A stretch of DNA of 33,814 nt from Gemmatimonadota bacterium (GTDB lineage: Bacteria; Gemmatimonadota; Gemmatimonadetes; Gemmatimonadales; Gemmatimonadaceae), in assembly GCA_016200495.1 (NCBI GenBank), contig JACQES010000252.1, forward strand, positions 1 through 33,814, read 5' to 3'. Both the position numbers and the translations under genes were made by a program. The notes below the pieces were generated by a model. The model ran no database searches. It was not told where the DNA came from and saw only the letters and a list, made by a program, of their open reading frames with translations. This document shows positions 22,426 to 29,920 of the stretch, in pieces (the first letter of the stretch is position 1; each line of letters opens with the position of its first letter).

Positions 22426-24057
22426 ATGGCGAGGACATCCGTCGACTACGACTGGCTCATCATCGGCTCCGGCTTCGGCGGCTCCGTGGCCGCGCTGCGC
22501 CTGTCGGAGAAGGGCTACACCGTCGGCGTGGTCGAGCAGGGGCGCCGCCACGCGGACCACGAGTACGCGGCCAGCACGTGGAACCTGCGCCGCTTCTTCT
22601 GGGCCCCGGCGCTCGGGCTGCGCGGCATCATGCGGCTCACGCCGTTCAAGGACATCTTCGTCGCGAGCGGCACGGCGGTGGGGGGCGGGAGCGCGGTGTA
22701 CGCCAACACGCTCTACCGGGCCAAGCCCGCCTTCTTCGAGAATCCGCAGTGGCAGGGACTCGACGACTGGGCCGCCGCGCTCGCGCCGCACTACGCGACG
22801 GCCGAGCGGATGCTCGGCGTGGCGCAGGTGCCGTTCGGGTCGGGCGGGCAGGACTTGCTCCGCGCCACCGGCCGGCACTTCGGCGTCGAGGACACCTTCA
22901 CGCGCACGCCGGTGGGGGTCTTCTTCGGCAAGGCCGGCGAGACGGTGCCGGACCCGTACTTCGGCGGCGAGGGCCCTGAGCGCACCGGCTGCACCAAGTG
23001 CGGCGCGTGCATGGTGGGGTGTCGCGTGGGCGCCAAGAACACGCTGCTCAAGAACTATCTCTGGTTCGCCGAGAAGCGGGGCGCGACGATCCTGCCCGAG
23101 CGCGAGGTGACGGACATCCGTCCGTTGGGCGCGGGAGACGGGCGGGACGGCTACGAGATCACGACGGAACGCCCCGGCGCGTGGCTGTTCAAGCAGCGCG
23201 AGACCTTCCGCGCCCGCGGCATCGTGGTCGCTGGCGGCGCGCTCGGCACCAACGCGCTCCTCGCCAACTGCGTCGCCAACGGCTCGCTGCCGCGGCTGAG
23301 CCCGCGCCTGGGCGAGCTGGTGCGCACCAACTCCGAGTCGATCCTCGCGGTCACGCTGCCGGACGACTCGACCGCGCCGTGGAACGACGTCGCGATCAGC
23401 GCGAGCATCCATCCGGACCACGACACGCACATCGAGCTGTGCACCTACGGCAAGCACGGCGACTTCATGAGCTTCCTGCTGGCGCCGCTCACCGGCAACG
23501 GCACGCGCGTCACGCGCCCGCTCATGCTGCTCAAGGCCATCGCGCGGCACCCGCTCCAGTTCCTGCGCGGGCGGTTTCCCTTCGGGTGGAGCAAGCGCAC
23601 GCTCGTGGTGCTGGTCATGCAGACGAGCGACAACGCGATTGCCTTCCGTGCGGTCAAGCGCCTGTTCGGGCGCGGCGTGCGGCTCACCACCGAGCAGAAC
23701 CGCGAGCACCCGAACCCGACGTTCATTCCCGTGGCGAACGCGGCGGCGGAGTTCATGGCGCGGCACACGGGCGGCATCGCGCAGAGCGGCGTGCTCGAGG
23801 CGGCGATGAACATCCCGACCACGGCGCACATCCTGGGCGGCGCGGTGATCGGCGCCGACGCGTCGCGCGGCGTGGTGGACGCGAAGCTCCGCGCGTTCGG
23901 CTACGAGAACTTCGTCATCTGCGACGGCTCGGCGATGCCCGCCAACCCGGGGGTGAACCCGTCGCTCACGATCACGGCGCTCGCGGAGCACGCGATGGCG
24001 CAGGTGGCGGCCAAGGGCGCCGCCGCGGACTTGGCTCGGGTCGCCGCCGTCGCCTGA
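22426..24057 (+). CDS. GMC-family FAD oxidoreductase (cholesterol oxidase ChoD-like)
   Basis: A 543-residue glucose-methanol-choline oxidoreductase. The FAD ADP-binding loop IIGSGFGGS is at residues 12-20, followed by VGVVEQG. GTAVGGGSAVYAN matches the second FAD motif. A Cys cluster C189-x2-C192-x2-C195-x3-C199 in TGCTKCGACMVGCRVGAKNT resembles that of mycobacterial ChoD-type proteins and could hold an iron-sulfur centre. The C-terminus has HILGGAVIG and NPGVNPSLTITALAE, with the active-site His/Asn region of the family. A sterol or other alcohol is the likely substrate type, but this is unproven. The ATG at 22426 has GAGG three bases upstream, a short spacing. It is the first gene with core-like GC right of the accessory island. 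Confidence 0.9.
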   Translation: MARTSVDYDWLIIGSGFGGSVAALRLSEKGYTVGVVEQGRRHADHEYAASTWNLRRFFWAPALGLRGIMRLTPFKDIFVASGTAVGGGSAVYANTLYRAKPAFFENPQWQGLDDWAAALAPHYATAERMLGVAQVPFGSGGQDLLRATGRHFGVEDTFTRTPVGVFFGKAGETVPDPYFGGEGPERTGCTKCGACMVGCRVGAKNTLLKNYLWFAEKRGATILPEREVTDIRPLGAGDGRDGYEITTERPGAWLFKQRETFRARGIVVAGGALGTNALLANCVANGSLPRLSPRLGELVRTNSESILAVTLPDDSTAPWNDVAISASIHPDHDTHIELCTYGKHGDFMSFLLAPLTGNGTRVTRPLMLLKAIARHPLQFLRGRFPFGWSKRTLVVLVMQTSDNAIAFRAVKRLFGRGVRLTTEQNREHPNPTFIPVANAAAEFMARHTGGIAQSGVLEAAMNIPTTAHILGGAVIGADASRGVVDAKLRAFGYENFVICDGSAMPANPGVNPSLTITALAEHAMAQVAAKGAAADLARVAAVA

Positions 24058-24191
24058 GGTCCCGCGGCGACCGCCACAGCGCGCCGCGCACCGCACGCGT
24101 ACATCCGTCGGGCGCGCGCCCCCTTCCCCGAGGCGTCACCCCGTGGGAAGTTGCGCAGGCTCCCCACTCCCCCACACTCGCCCCGAGCGTC

Positions 24192-25487
24192 ATGTCGTCC
24201 CGTCGCCGCTTCATCGGCACCACCGCCGCCACCGCCGCCGCGCTCGCCTCGGGTGCGCGCCCCGCTTCCGCCCAGCAGGCTCCTACGCAGGGGCCCGACG
24301 TGCCGCCCGCGATCAAGGCGCTCAAGTCCATGAAGGCGCTGGCCAAGCCGATCACGGTGGACGAGCGCCGCGGCCGCATCGAGCGCGCCAGGCAGCTCAT
24401 GAAGGCCAACAAGATCGATGCCCTCATGCTCAACGGCGGCACGAGCATGGAGTACTTCACCGGCATCCGGTGGGGCCTCTCGGAGCGCATGCTCGCGGCG
24501 ATCATCCCCGCGAACGGCACGGCCTTCCTCGTGACCCCCAAGTTCGAGCAGGAGCGCGCGATGGAGCAGGCGCACCTGGGACCGCTGGGGACCGACGCCG
24601 AGGTGATGGCGTGGGAGGAGCACGAGAGCCCGTGGGCGCTCCTGGCACAGGGGCTCAAGGCTCGGGGGATGGCGACCGCCACCGTGGGGGCCGAGGAGAC
24701 GGTGCGGTTCGTGTTCGCCGACGGGACGGCGCACCTGCCGGGGATCACCGTGGTGAGCGGCACGCCGGTCACCGCCGGCTGCCGCATGGTCAAGGACAAG
24801 CACGAGCAGGAGCTGATGCGCCTCGCCTCGCGCGTGACGCACATGGCCTACGAGGCCGCGTGGAAGTCGCTCAAGGAGGGGATGACGCAGGACGACTTCG
24901 CCCGGCTCGTGAGCCAGGCCCATCGCGCGCTCGGCTTCGACGGCGGCGCCGGCGTGCAGGTGGGGAAGTTCAGCGCGCTGCCGCACGGCTCGGTGACGCC
25001 GCAGGTGGTGCGCGAGGGGAGCATCCTGCTCATCGACGGCGGCTGCCGCGTGGAGGGCTACCAGTCGGACCTCTCGCGCACCTTCGTGCTGGGCAAGCCG
25101 ACGCAGAAGATGAAGGACGTCTTCGAGATCGTGCACAAGGCGCAGGAGACGGCGGTCAGGACGGCGCGCCCCGGCCTCGCGTGCGAAGCGGTGGACGCGG
25201 CCGCGCGAAAGATCATCACCGACGCCGGCTACGGCCCCGACTACAAGTACTTCCTGCACCGCGTCGGCCACGGCATGGGCATGGACGGCCACGAGTGGCC
25301 GTACCTCGTGCGCAACAACACGCTGCCGCTCAAGCCGGGGATGGTCTTCTCGGACGAACCCGGGATCTACATCCAGGGCGAGTTCGGCGTGCGCCTCGAG
25401 GATGACATGGTCATCACGGAGAACGGCGCCGAGTTGCTGACGCCGCAGAGCCCGAGCCTCGAGCAGCCGTTCGCGGCGCTCAGCTGA
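24192..25487 (+). CDS. Tat-exported M24 family metallopeptidase (Xaa-Pro aminopeptidase-like)
   Basis: A 431-residue protein. The N-terminus MSSRRRFIGTTAATAAALAS is a Tat signal (S-R-R-R-F-I) ending near ARPASAQ. Residues about 60-190 form the creatinase-like N-domain (LMKANKIDALMLNGG, the segment YFTGIRWG). The pita-bread domain carries the five metal ligands: D282 (LIDGG), D293 (SDLSRT, eleven residues later), H360 (RVGHGMGMDGHE), E389 (DEPGIY) and E403 (RLEDDM). The family removes N-terminal residues before proline. Export folded with metal through Tat fits periplasmic peptide breakdown. The ATG at 24192 gives the complete signal; no clear Shine-Dalgarno is visible. The acetamidase-family gene starts two bases after its stop, so the two form an operon. 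Confidence 0.93.
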   Translation: MSSRRRFIGTTAATAAALASGARPASAQQAPTQGPDVPPAIKALKSMKALAKPITVDERRGRIERARQLMKANKIDALMLNGGTSMEYFTGIRWGLSERMLAAIIPANGTAFLVTPKFEQERAMEQAHLGPLGTDAEVMAWEEHESPWALLAQGLKARGMATATVGAEETVRFVFADGTAHLPGITVVSGTPVTAGCRMVKDKHEQELMRLASRVTHMAYEAAWKSLKEGMTQDDFARLVSQAHRALGFDGGAGVQVGKFSALPHGSVTPQVVREGSILLIDGGCRVEGYQSDLSRTFVLGKPTQKMKDVFEIVHKAQETAVRTARPGLACEAVDAAARKIITDAGYGPDYKYFLHRVGHGMGMDGHEWPYLVRNNTLPLKPGMVFSDEPGIYIQGEFGVRLEDDMVITENGAELLTPQSPSLEQPFAALS

Positions 25488-25489
25488 CC

Positions 25490-26677
25490 ATGAAGTCGCG
25501 GCGGGAATTCCTGGCCCGCACGCCGATCGCGCTGGCGGGGCTGGCGGTGGCGTGCGGGGATCGAGGCGGTAGTTCGGCGGCGGGTGGAGCGGCGGGGGCA
25601 GAGTCGGCGGCGAACGCGAGCGCCCGCACGGGCGCGACGGGCGCGACCTCGTCCGGCGCGGCAACGGTGGCGAGTGGCGCCGCGTTGACCGCTCGCCCCG
25701 CACCGCTCCTCTCCGCCGTCCCCGCCAACGCCCCCGTCCTCACGTGGACGCCCAAGCACGAGGACCTCGTCTACACCTTCGGCGGCGCGGCGCCCAGGCA
25801 CCGGATCAGGAGCGGCACGCACATCATCACGTGGACCGAGGACTGCTTCGACGGTGCGGTCAAGACCGCGGCCGACCTGCCGTCCAAGGTGATGCCGCCC
25901 GGCCACGACAACCCGCAGACGGGGCCGTTCCATGTGGAAGGCGCGGAGCCGGGCGACACGATCGCCATCCACATCCTCAAGCTCGAGCCGGCGCGCGGCT
26001 ACGCGGTGAGTTCGTTCGGGCCCGGGTTTGGCGCGATCGTCGGCACCGACCGCACCGCGATGCTCGGTCCCGACTTTCCCGAGACCACGTGGCGCTACGA
26101 CGTGGACACGGCCAAGGGGGTCGCGCGCTCGCAGTCGCGCGACGGCAAGCACCGGTGGGAGGTGCCGCTCGCGCCGTTCCTGGGCTGCATGGGCGTGGCG
26201 CCGAGCATGGGCGAAGTGCGCTCGACGATCGTGCCGAGCTTCTTCGGCGGCAACATGGACTGCCCCGAGGTGCGCGCGGGCAACACGGTCTTCCTCGGCG
26301 TCAACGTGCCGGGCGCGCTCGTCTCGTTCGGCGACGGCCACTACGCCATGGGCGACGGCGAGATCATGGGCGCGGCGATCGAGGGCGCGATGAACGTCGA
26401 GGTGTACATCGAGCTCATCAAGAAGCAGGCGACCCCCGTGCCGCGCATCGAGAATTCGGCGCAGGTGATGTTCGTCGGCAATGGCCGCCCGCTCGAGGAC
26501 GCGGCGCGCGTCGCGTACAAGGCGATGGTGGGCTGGGTGCGCGCGCAGACCGGCATGGCGGAGATGGACGCCTACCAGTTCACGGCACAGAACGTGACCG
26601 CGCCGATCGTGCAGCTCGTGGATCCCGAGTTCACGGTGGTGGTCAAGCTCGACAAGGCGCGGTTGCCCACGAGGTGA
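25490..26677 (+). CDS. Tat-exported acetamidase/formamidase family protein
   Basis: A 395-residue protein. MKSRREFLARTPIALAGLAVAC is a Tat signal (S-R-R-E-F-L) ending in a lipobox-like Cys. Residues about 24-70 are a Gly/Ala/Ser/Thr-rich linker. The FmdA/AmdA domain follows: HEDLVYTFGG, the segment IRSGTHIITWTEDCFDGAV, GPFHVEGAEPGDTIAIHIL, the segment FLGCMGVAPSMGE, SFFGGNMDC and GDGHYAMGDGE, all core motifs of acetamidase/formamidase enzymes that hydrolyse short-chain amides to ammonia and acid. Characterised family members are cytosolic, so an exported, possibly membrane-tethered version is unusual. The ATG lies two bases after the M24 peptidase stop, so translation is probably coupled and both may act on amino acid or peptide amides outside the cytoplasm. 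Confidence 0.92.
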   Translation: MKSRREFLARTPIALAGLAVACGDRGGSSAAGGAAGAESAANASARTGATGATSSGAATVASGAALTARPAPLLSAVPANAPVLTWTPKHEDLVYTFGGAAPRHRIRSGTHIITWTEDCFDGAVKTAADLPSKVMPPGHDNPQTGPFHVEGAEPGDTIAIHILKLEPARGYAVSSFGPGFGAIVGTDRTAMLGPDFPETTWRYDVDTAKGVARSQSRDGKHRWEVPLAPFLGCMGVAPSMGEVRSTIVPSFFGGNMDCPEVRAGNTVFLGVNVPGALVSFGDGHYAMGDGEIMGAAIEGAMNVEVYIELIKKQATPVPRIENSAQVMFVGNGRPLEDAARVAYKAMVGWVRAQTGMAEMDAYQFTAQNVTAPIVQLVDPEFTVVVKLDKARLPTR

Positions 26678-26820
26678 ACGCCCCCGGGGCGACGCGCACG
26701 GCGATTCAGCCACCTCGATCGACCGTTCGCCCCGACCCGACTCCCGGCGCGCATCGGGCGCGTCGATCGTTCGCGCAGGCCCGCACGCCGCGGGCACCAA
26801 CCCGCGAACCCGGAGTCCGC

Positions 26821-27900
26821 ATGCGCGCGCTCGCCATCCTGATGCTGGTCGCATCCCTGGGCTGCATCGTCCTTCCCGCCACCCAGACGGCGGCCCAGTC
26901 CGCCGCGCGACCCGCGACCCCGGCCGACACCGCGAACTATGCGCTCGTGCGCGTGGCCGCCGGGGTGTACGCCTTCATCGCGCCGCCGGGCATCACGCCG
27001 ATGGTGTCGGGCAATTCCACGGTGGTGATCGGCGACAGCAGCGTCCTGGTCGTCGACAACGGGCAGTTCCCTTCCGTCGTGCGCTGGCAGGTCGCGAAGA
27101 TCCGCGCCCTCACGCCGCTCCCCGTCCGCTTCCTCGTCACCACGCACTGGCACGCGGACCACTGGCTGGGCAACGGCGTCTATCGCGACGCGTTCCCGGA
27201 CATCACGATGCTCGCCACGCCGGCCACCGCGCGGCAGATGGAAGCGCAGGCGCCGACGCTCACGCCGGCCGTGTCGGCGTCGACGCGGGCCGCGATCGGT
27301 CGCATCCTCGCGGCCAAGGCCATGCCCGACGGGCAACCGATGACGGCGGACGCGGAGCAGTGGTATCGCTTCGGCCTCGCGGAACTCGAGGCGCTGGCGC
27401 CCGACCTGCCCACGCTGCGCCTTGCCTACCCGACGCGTTACGTCCCCGACAGCGTCGTGGTGGACCTGGGCCGTCGCGTCGTCGTGCTCCGGCACGGCGG
27501 CCCCGGCAACACCGAGGGCGACCTCACCGCCTGGATTCCCGACGTGCGCACGCTCGTCACCGGCGACCTCGTGGTGCGGCCGTACCCGTACGTGTTCGGC
27601 TCGTTCGTGACCGAGTGGCGGGATCGCCTGCGGGAGCTCGACGCCCTCGGCGCGCAGGCCATCGTGCCGGGACACGGCGAGGTGATGCGCGACGGCGCGT
27701 ATCTCCGTGACGTGTCGGCGCTGCTGTCCGCGTTGCACGCCCAGGCGGCCGCCGGCGCCACCCGCTTAGAGTCCGCGGACTTCTTCGAGCGGATGTGCCC
27801 GACGCGCGACGGCTTCTGCGCCTTCGGCTTCCGCATCTCGATGGCGGCGGGGCTGGAGCGCGCCAAGGCGGGGCTTCCGGGCGCGACACCGCATGACTGA
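26821..27900 (+). CDS. Exported metallo-beta-lactamase-fold hydrolase
   Basis: A 359-residue protein with a signal peptide (MRALAILMLVASLGCIVLPATQTAAQ; Cys15 could be a lipobox in LGC). The fold motifs are VYAFIAPPGITPMVSGNSTVVIG, VLVVDNGQF, metal motif H109-W-H111-A-D113-H114, GGPGNTEGDLTAWIP with VTGDLVV, and VPGHGEVM. The GNTEGD form and the His in PGHG are typical of the SoxH/quinoprotein relay-type metallohydrolases and B3-like enzymes, but the substrate is unknown. A C-terminal segment of about 60 residues, including the two Cys of MCPTRDGFCAFGF, is probably disulfide-linked. The ATG at 26821 has GGAG about six bases upstream. The 143-base gap from the acetamidase gene leaves open whether it is in the same operon. 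Confidence 0.9.
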   Translation: MRALAILMLVASLGCIVLPATQTAAQSAARPATPADTANYALVRVAAGVYAFIAPPGITPMVSGNSTVVIGDSSVLVVDNGQFPSVVRWQVAKIRALTPLPVRFLVTTHWHADHWLGNGVYRDAFPDITMLATPATARQMEAQAPTLTPAVSASTRAAIGRILAAKAMPDGQPMTADAEQWYRFGLAELEALAPDLPTLRLAYPTRYVPDSVVVDLGRRVVVLRHGGPGNTEGDLTAWIPDVRTLVTGDLVVRPYPYVFGSFVTEWRDRLRELDALGAQAIVPGHGEVMRDGAYLRDVSALLSALHAQAAAGATRLESADFFERMCPTRDGFCAFGFRISMAAGLERAKAGLPGATPHD

Positions 27901-27983
27901 GCGGCGCGACCGCGCAGGGCGCCACTAGCTTTCCGCTGGCTCCGGTCAGACAGACCGATGCAGGCAACCCGCCGGGGACGACG

Positions 27984-29072
27984 ATGACCTCCTCCGTGTG
28001 GCAGGGCAGGATCCGGTTCATGGCCGTGAGCGGCGCCATCTGGCTGACGCTCGCCGTCGTGAGCCTCAGCCAGATGGCGATCTCGATGCCGGGCTGGACG
28101 TCGGGCCGACCGACGCAGGTGGTGCTCGCGCTGCACGCGCCGACCTATGCCTCGTGGTGGTTGCTCACGCCGTTCATCTTCCGGCTCGCCGACCGCTACC
28201 GCGTGGACGAGCGTCCGCGCGGCGCGGCGCTGGCCGTGCATGCGGCCGCGGCACTGTCCATCGCGCTCGTGCCGACCGCCGCCTCCGTCGCCTTCATGCA
28301 GCTCATCGACACGGGGCTCATGCCCGGCGCCGGGCGGAACCTGCTCGGACTCCGCTACGGTTTCGACGTCATCACCTACCTGGGCGTCGTCGGCGTCGCG
28401 ACCGGCCTCAGGCTCCGCGATGCCTCGCGCCGGGGCGAGCTGCGGGCGCTCCGCCTCGAGGGGGCGCTCGCCCGCGCGCGCCTCGCCGCCCTGTCGTCGC
28501 AGCTCGAGCCGCACTTCCTCTACAACGCGCTCAACAGCGTCGCGATGCTCATCCGGCGGAAGGACCACGAGCGCGCGCTCTCGGCCGTGGTGGGTTACGG
28601 TGCCCTGCTCCGCGGCGTCGTGGCGGGCGAGGCGACCGAGGTGCCCCTGCGCGACGAGATCGCGTTCATCGAACGCTACCTCGAGCTCGAGCAGCTGCGG
28701 TTTCCCGGCGCGCTCACCACGTCGCTCGCGATTCCCGCGGATGCGGCGGACGCCCTCGTCCCGCGCCTGCTCCTCCTGCCGCTCGTGGAGAACGCGCTCC
28801 ATCACGGATTCGTCGACGCGACCGCGGACGCCCGGCTCGACATCACCGCGCGCGCGACCGGTGAGCGCCTGCTCGTGTCCGTGGCGGACAACGGCCGCGG
28901 CTTCCAGCCCGATGCGGCGGGCACCACCGGCACCGGGCAGGGGCTCGCGAACACGCGACAGCGCCTCGCGACCTGCTACGGTGATGACCAGGCGCTCACG
29001 TTCGAGACGGGCGCCGGCAGGGGCACGACCGTGCACGTCGACATGCCGCGCCGCACCGTCGCGACCGCATGA
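27984..29072 (+). CDS. LytS/YehU-type sensor histidine kinase
   Basis: A 362-residue membrane kinase. Four hydrophobic segments are visible at about residues 12-33, 47-68, 80-105 and 120-143, making a compact sensor module without a large periplasmic domain. The His_kinase domain has the phospho-acceptor His177 in LEPHFLYNALNSVAMLIR, the segment LRDEIAFIERYLELEQLRF and an ATPase part with LLLPLVENALHHGF, VADNGRGF and GTGQGLANTRQRL. This is the LytS/AlgZ-like class that works with LytTR response regulators. It is followed by such a regulator with a four-base ATGA overlap. The signal is unknown. I start at the ATG at 27984; the 83-base gap before it holds only a short GGTC-agaca-GACC dyad. Confidence 0.95.
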   Translation: MTSSVWQGRIRFMAVSGAIWLTLAVVSLSQMAISMPGWTSGRPTQVVLALHAPTYASWWLLTPFIFRLADRYRVDERPRGAALAVHAAAALSIALVPTAASVAFMQLIDTGLMPGAGRNLLGLRYGFDVITYLGVVGVATGLRLRDASRRGELRALRLEGALARARLAALSSQLEPHFLYNALNSVAMLIRRKDHERALSAVVGYGALLRGVVAGEATEVPLRDEIAFIERYLELEQLRFPGALTTSLAIPADAADALVPRLLLLPLVENALHHGFVDATADARLDITARATGERLLVSVADNGRGFQPDAAGTTGTGQGLANTRQRLATCYGDDQALTFETGAGRGTTVHVDMPRRTVATA

Positions 29073-29884
29073 CGGACGCCGGCCGGAAGGGCGGCCCGCC
29101 CTGGCGGGCCCTCGTCGTGGACGACGAGCGACTCGCGCGCGAGGGGCTGCGCGACATGCTGGCGGCCGATCCCGAGCTGCAGGTGACGACGTGCGCCTCC
29201 GGACGGGAGGCGGTGACCGCCCTCCAGACGGGCCAGGTGGACATCGTCTTCCTCGACATCCGGATGCGCGACCTCGACGGGTTCGGCGTGATCGCGGCCG
29301 TCGGCGTCGAGCAGATGCCGGTCGTCGTGTTCACGACCGCGTTCGGCGCGCACGCCATCCAGGCGTTCGAGGCGTGCGCCCTCGACTTCGTGCTCAAGCC
29401 GATCGGGGACGACCGGCTCGCGCAGGCGGTGCGGCGCGCCAAGGCCGCGGTGCGACAGCGGACCGCCGCCACCGTGCACGAACAGCTGCGCGCCCTGCTC
29501 GCGTCGCACGCACCGGCCTCGGCGCCGCGCCCGCCGACGCCGCCGATCGAGGTGCGCTTGGGCACGCGCGTCTTCTTCGTCGATCCGGTCGAGGTGACGT
29601 GGGCGGAGTCGGCCGACAACTACGTGCGGCTGTGGTGGCGGGGACAGGGGCACCTCATCCGCGCCACGCTGGCGCAGCTCGTCGCGGCCCATGCCCACGC
29701 CGGGTTCCTGCAGGTCCATCGGCGCGCCCTCGTGAACCTCGCGCACGTGCAGGAGGTCCGCGTCGGCGGCATGCGCGGCGCGCAGGCCGTGCTGCGCGAT
29801 GGCACGCGCGTGCCGGTCAGCCGCGATCGCCGCGCGACCGTGCTTGCCGCCCTGCGAGCGCGAACGGGAGTCCCCTCCCCATGA
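29069..29884 (+). CDS. LytTR-family response regulator
   Basis: A 271-residue regulator. The receiver domain covers residues about 12-130, with acidic residues D18 and D19 (VVDDE), the phosphorylated D63 (VFLDIRM), T90 (VVFTT) and K110 (DFVLKPI). A linker rich in Pro and Ala follows. The LytTR DNA-binding domain runs from about residue 165: VFFVDPVEVTWAESADNYVRLWW, then LAQLVAAHAHAGFLQVHRRALVNLAHVQEVR. The motif F-x-x-x-H-R-R-x-x-V-N is diagnostic. The start codon overlaps the kinase stop (ATGA), so the pair is co-translated and is certainly a cognate two-component system. Targets are unknown; I did not find convincing LytTR direct repeats in the neighbouring intergenic gaps. Confidence 0.95.
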   Translation: MTDAGRKGGPPWRALVVDDERLAREGLRDMLAADPELQVTTCASGREAVTALQTGQVDIVFLDIRMRDLDGFGVIAAVGVEQMPVVVFTTAFGAHAIQAFEACALDFVLKPIGDDRLAQAVRRAKAAVRQRTAATVHEQLRALLASHAPASAPRPPTPPIEVRLGTRVFFVDPVEVTWAESADNYVRLWWRGQGHLIRATLAQLVAAHAHAGFLQVHRRALVNLAHVQEVRVGGMRGAQAVLRDGTRVPVSRDRRATVLAALRARTGVPSP

Positions 29885-29920
29885 CCGAGGCCATGAGGAG
29901 GATCGGACCGCCCGCCGCGC

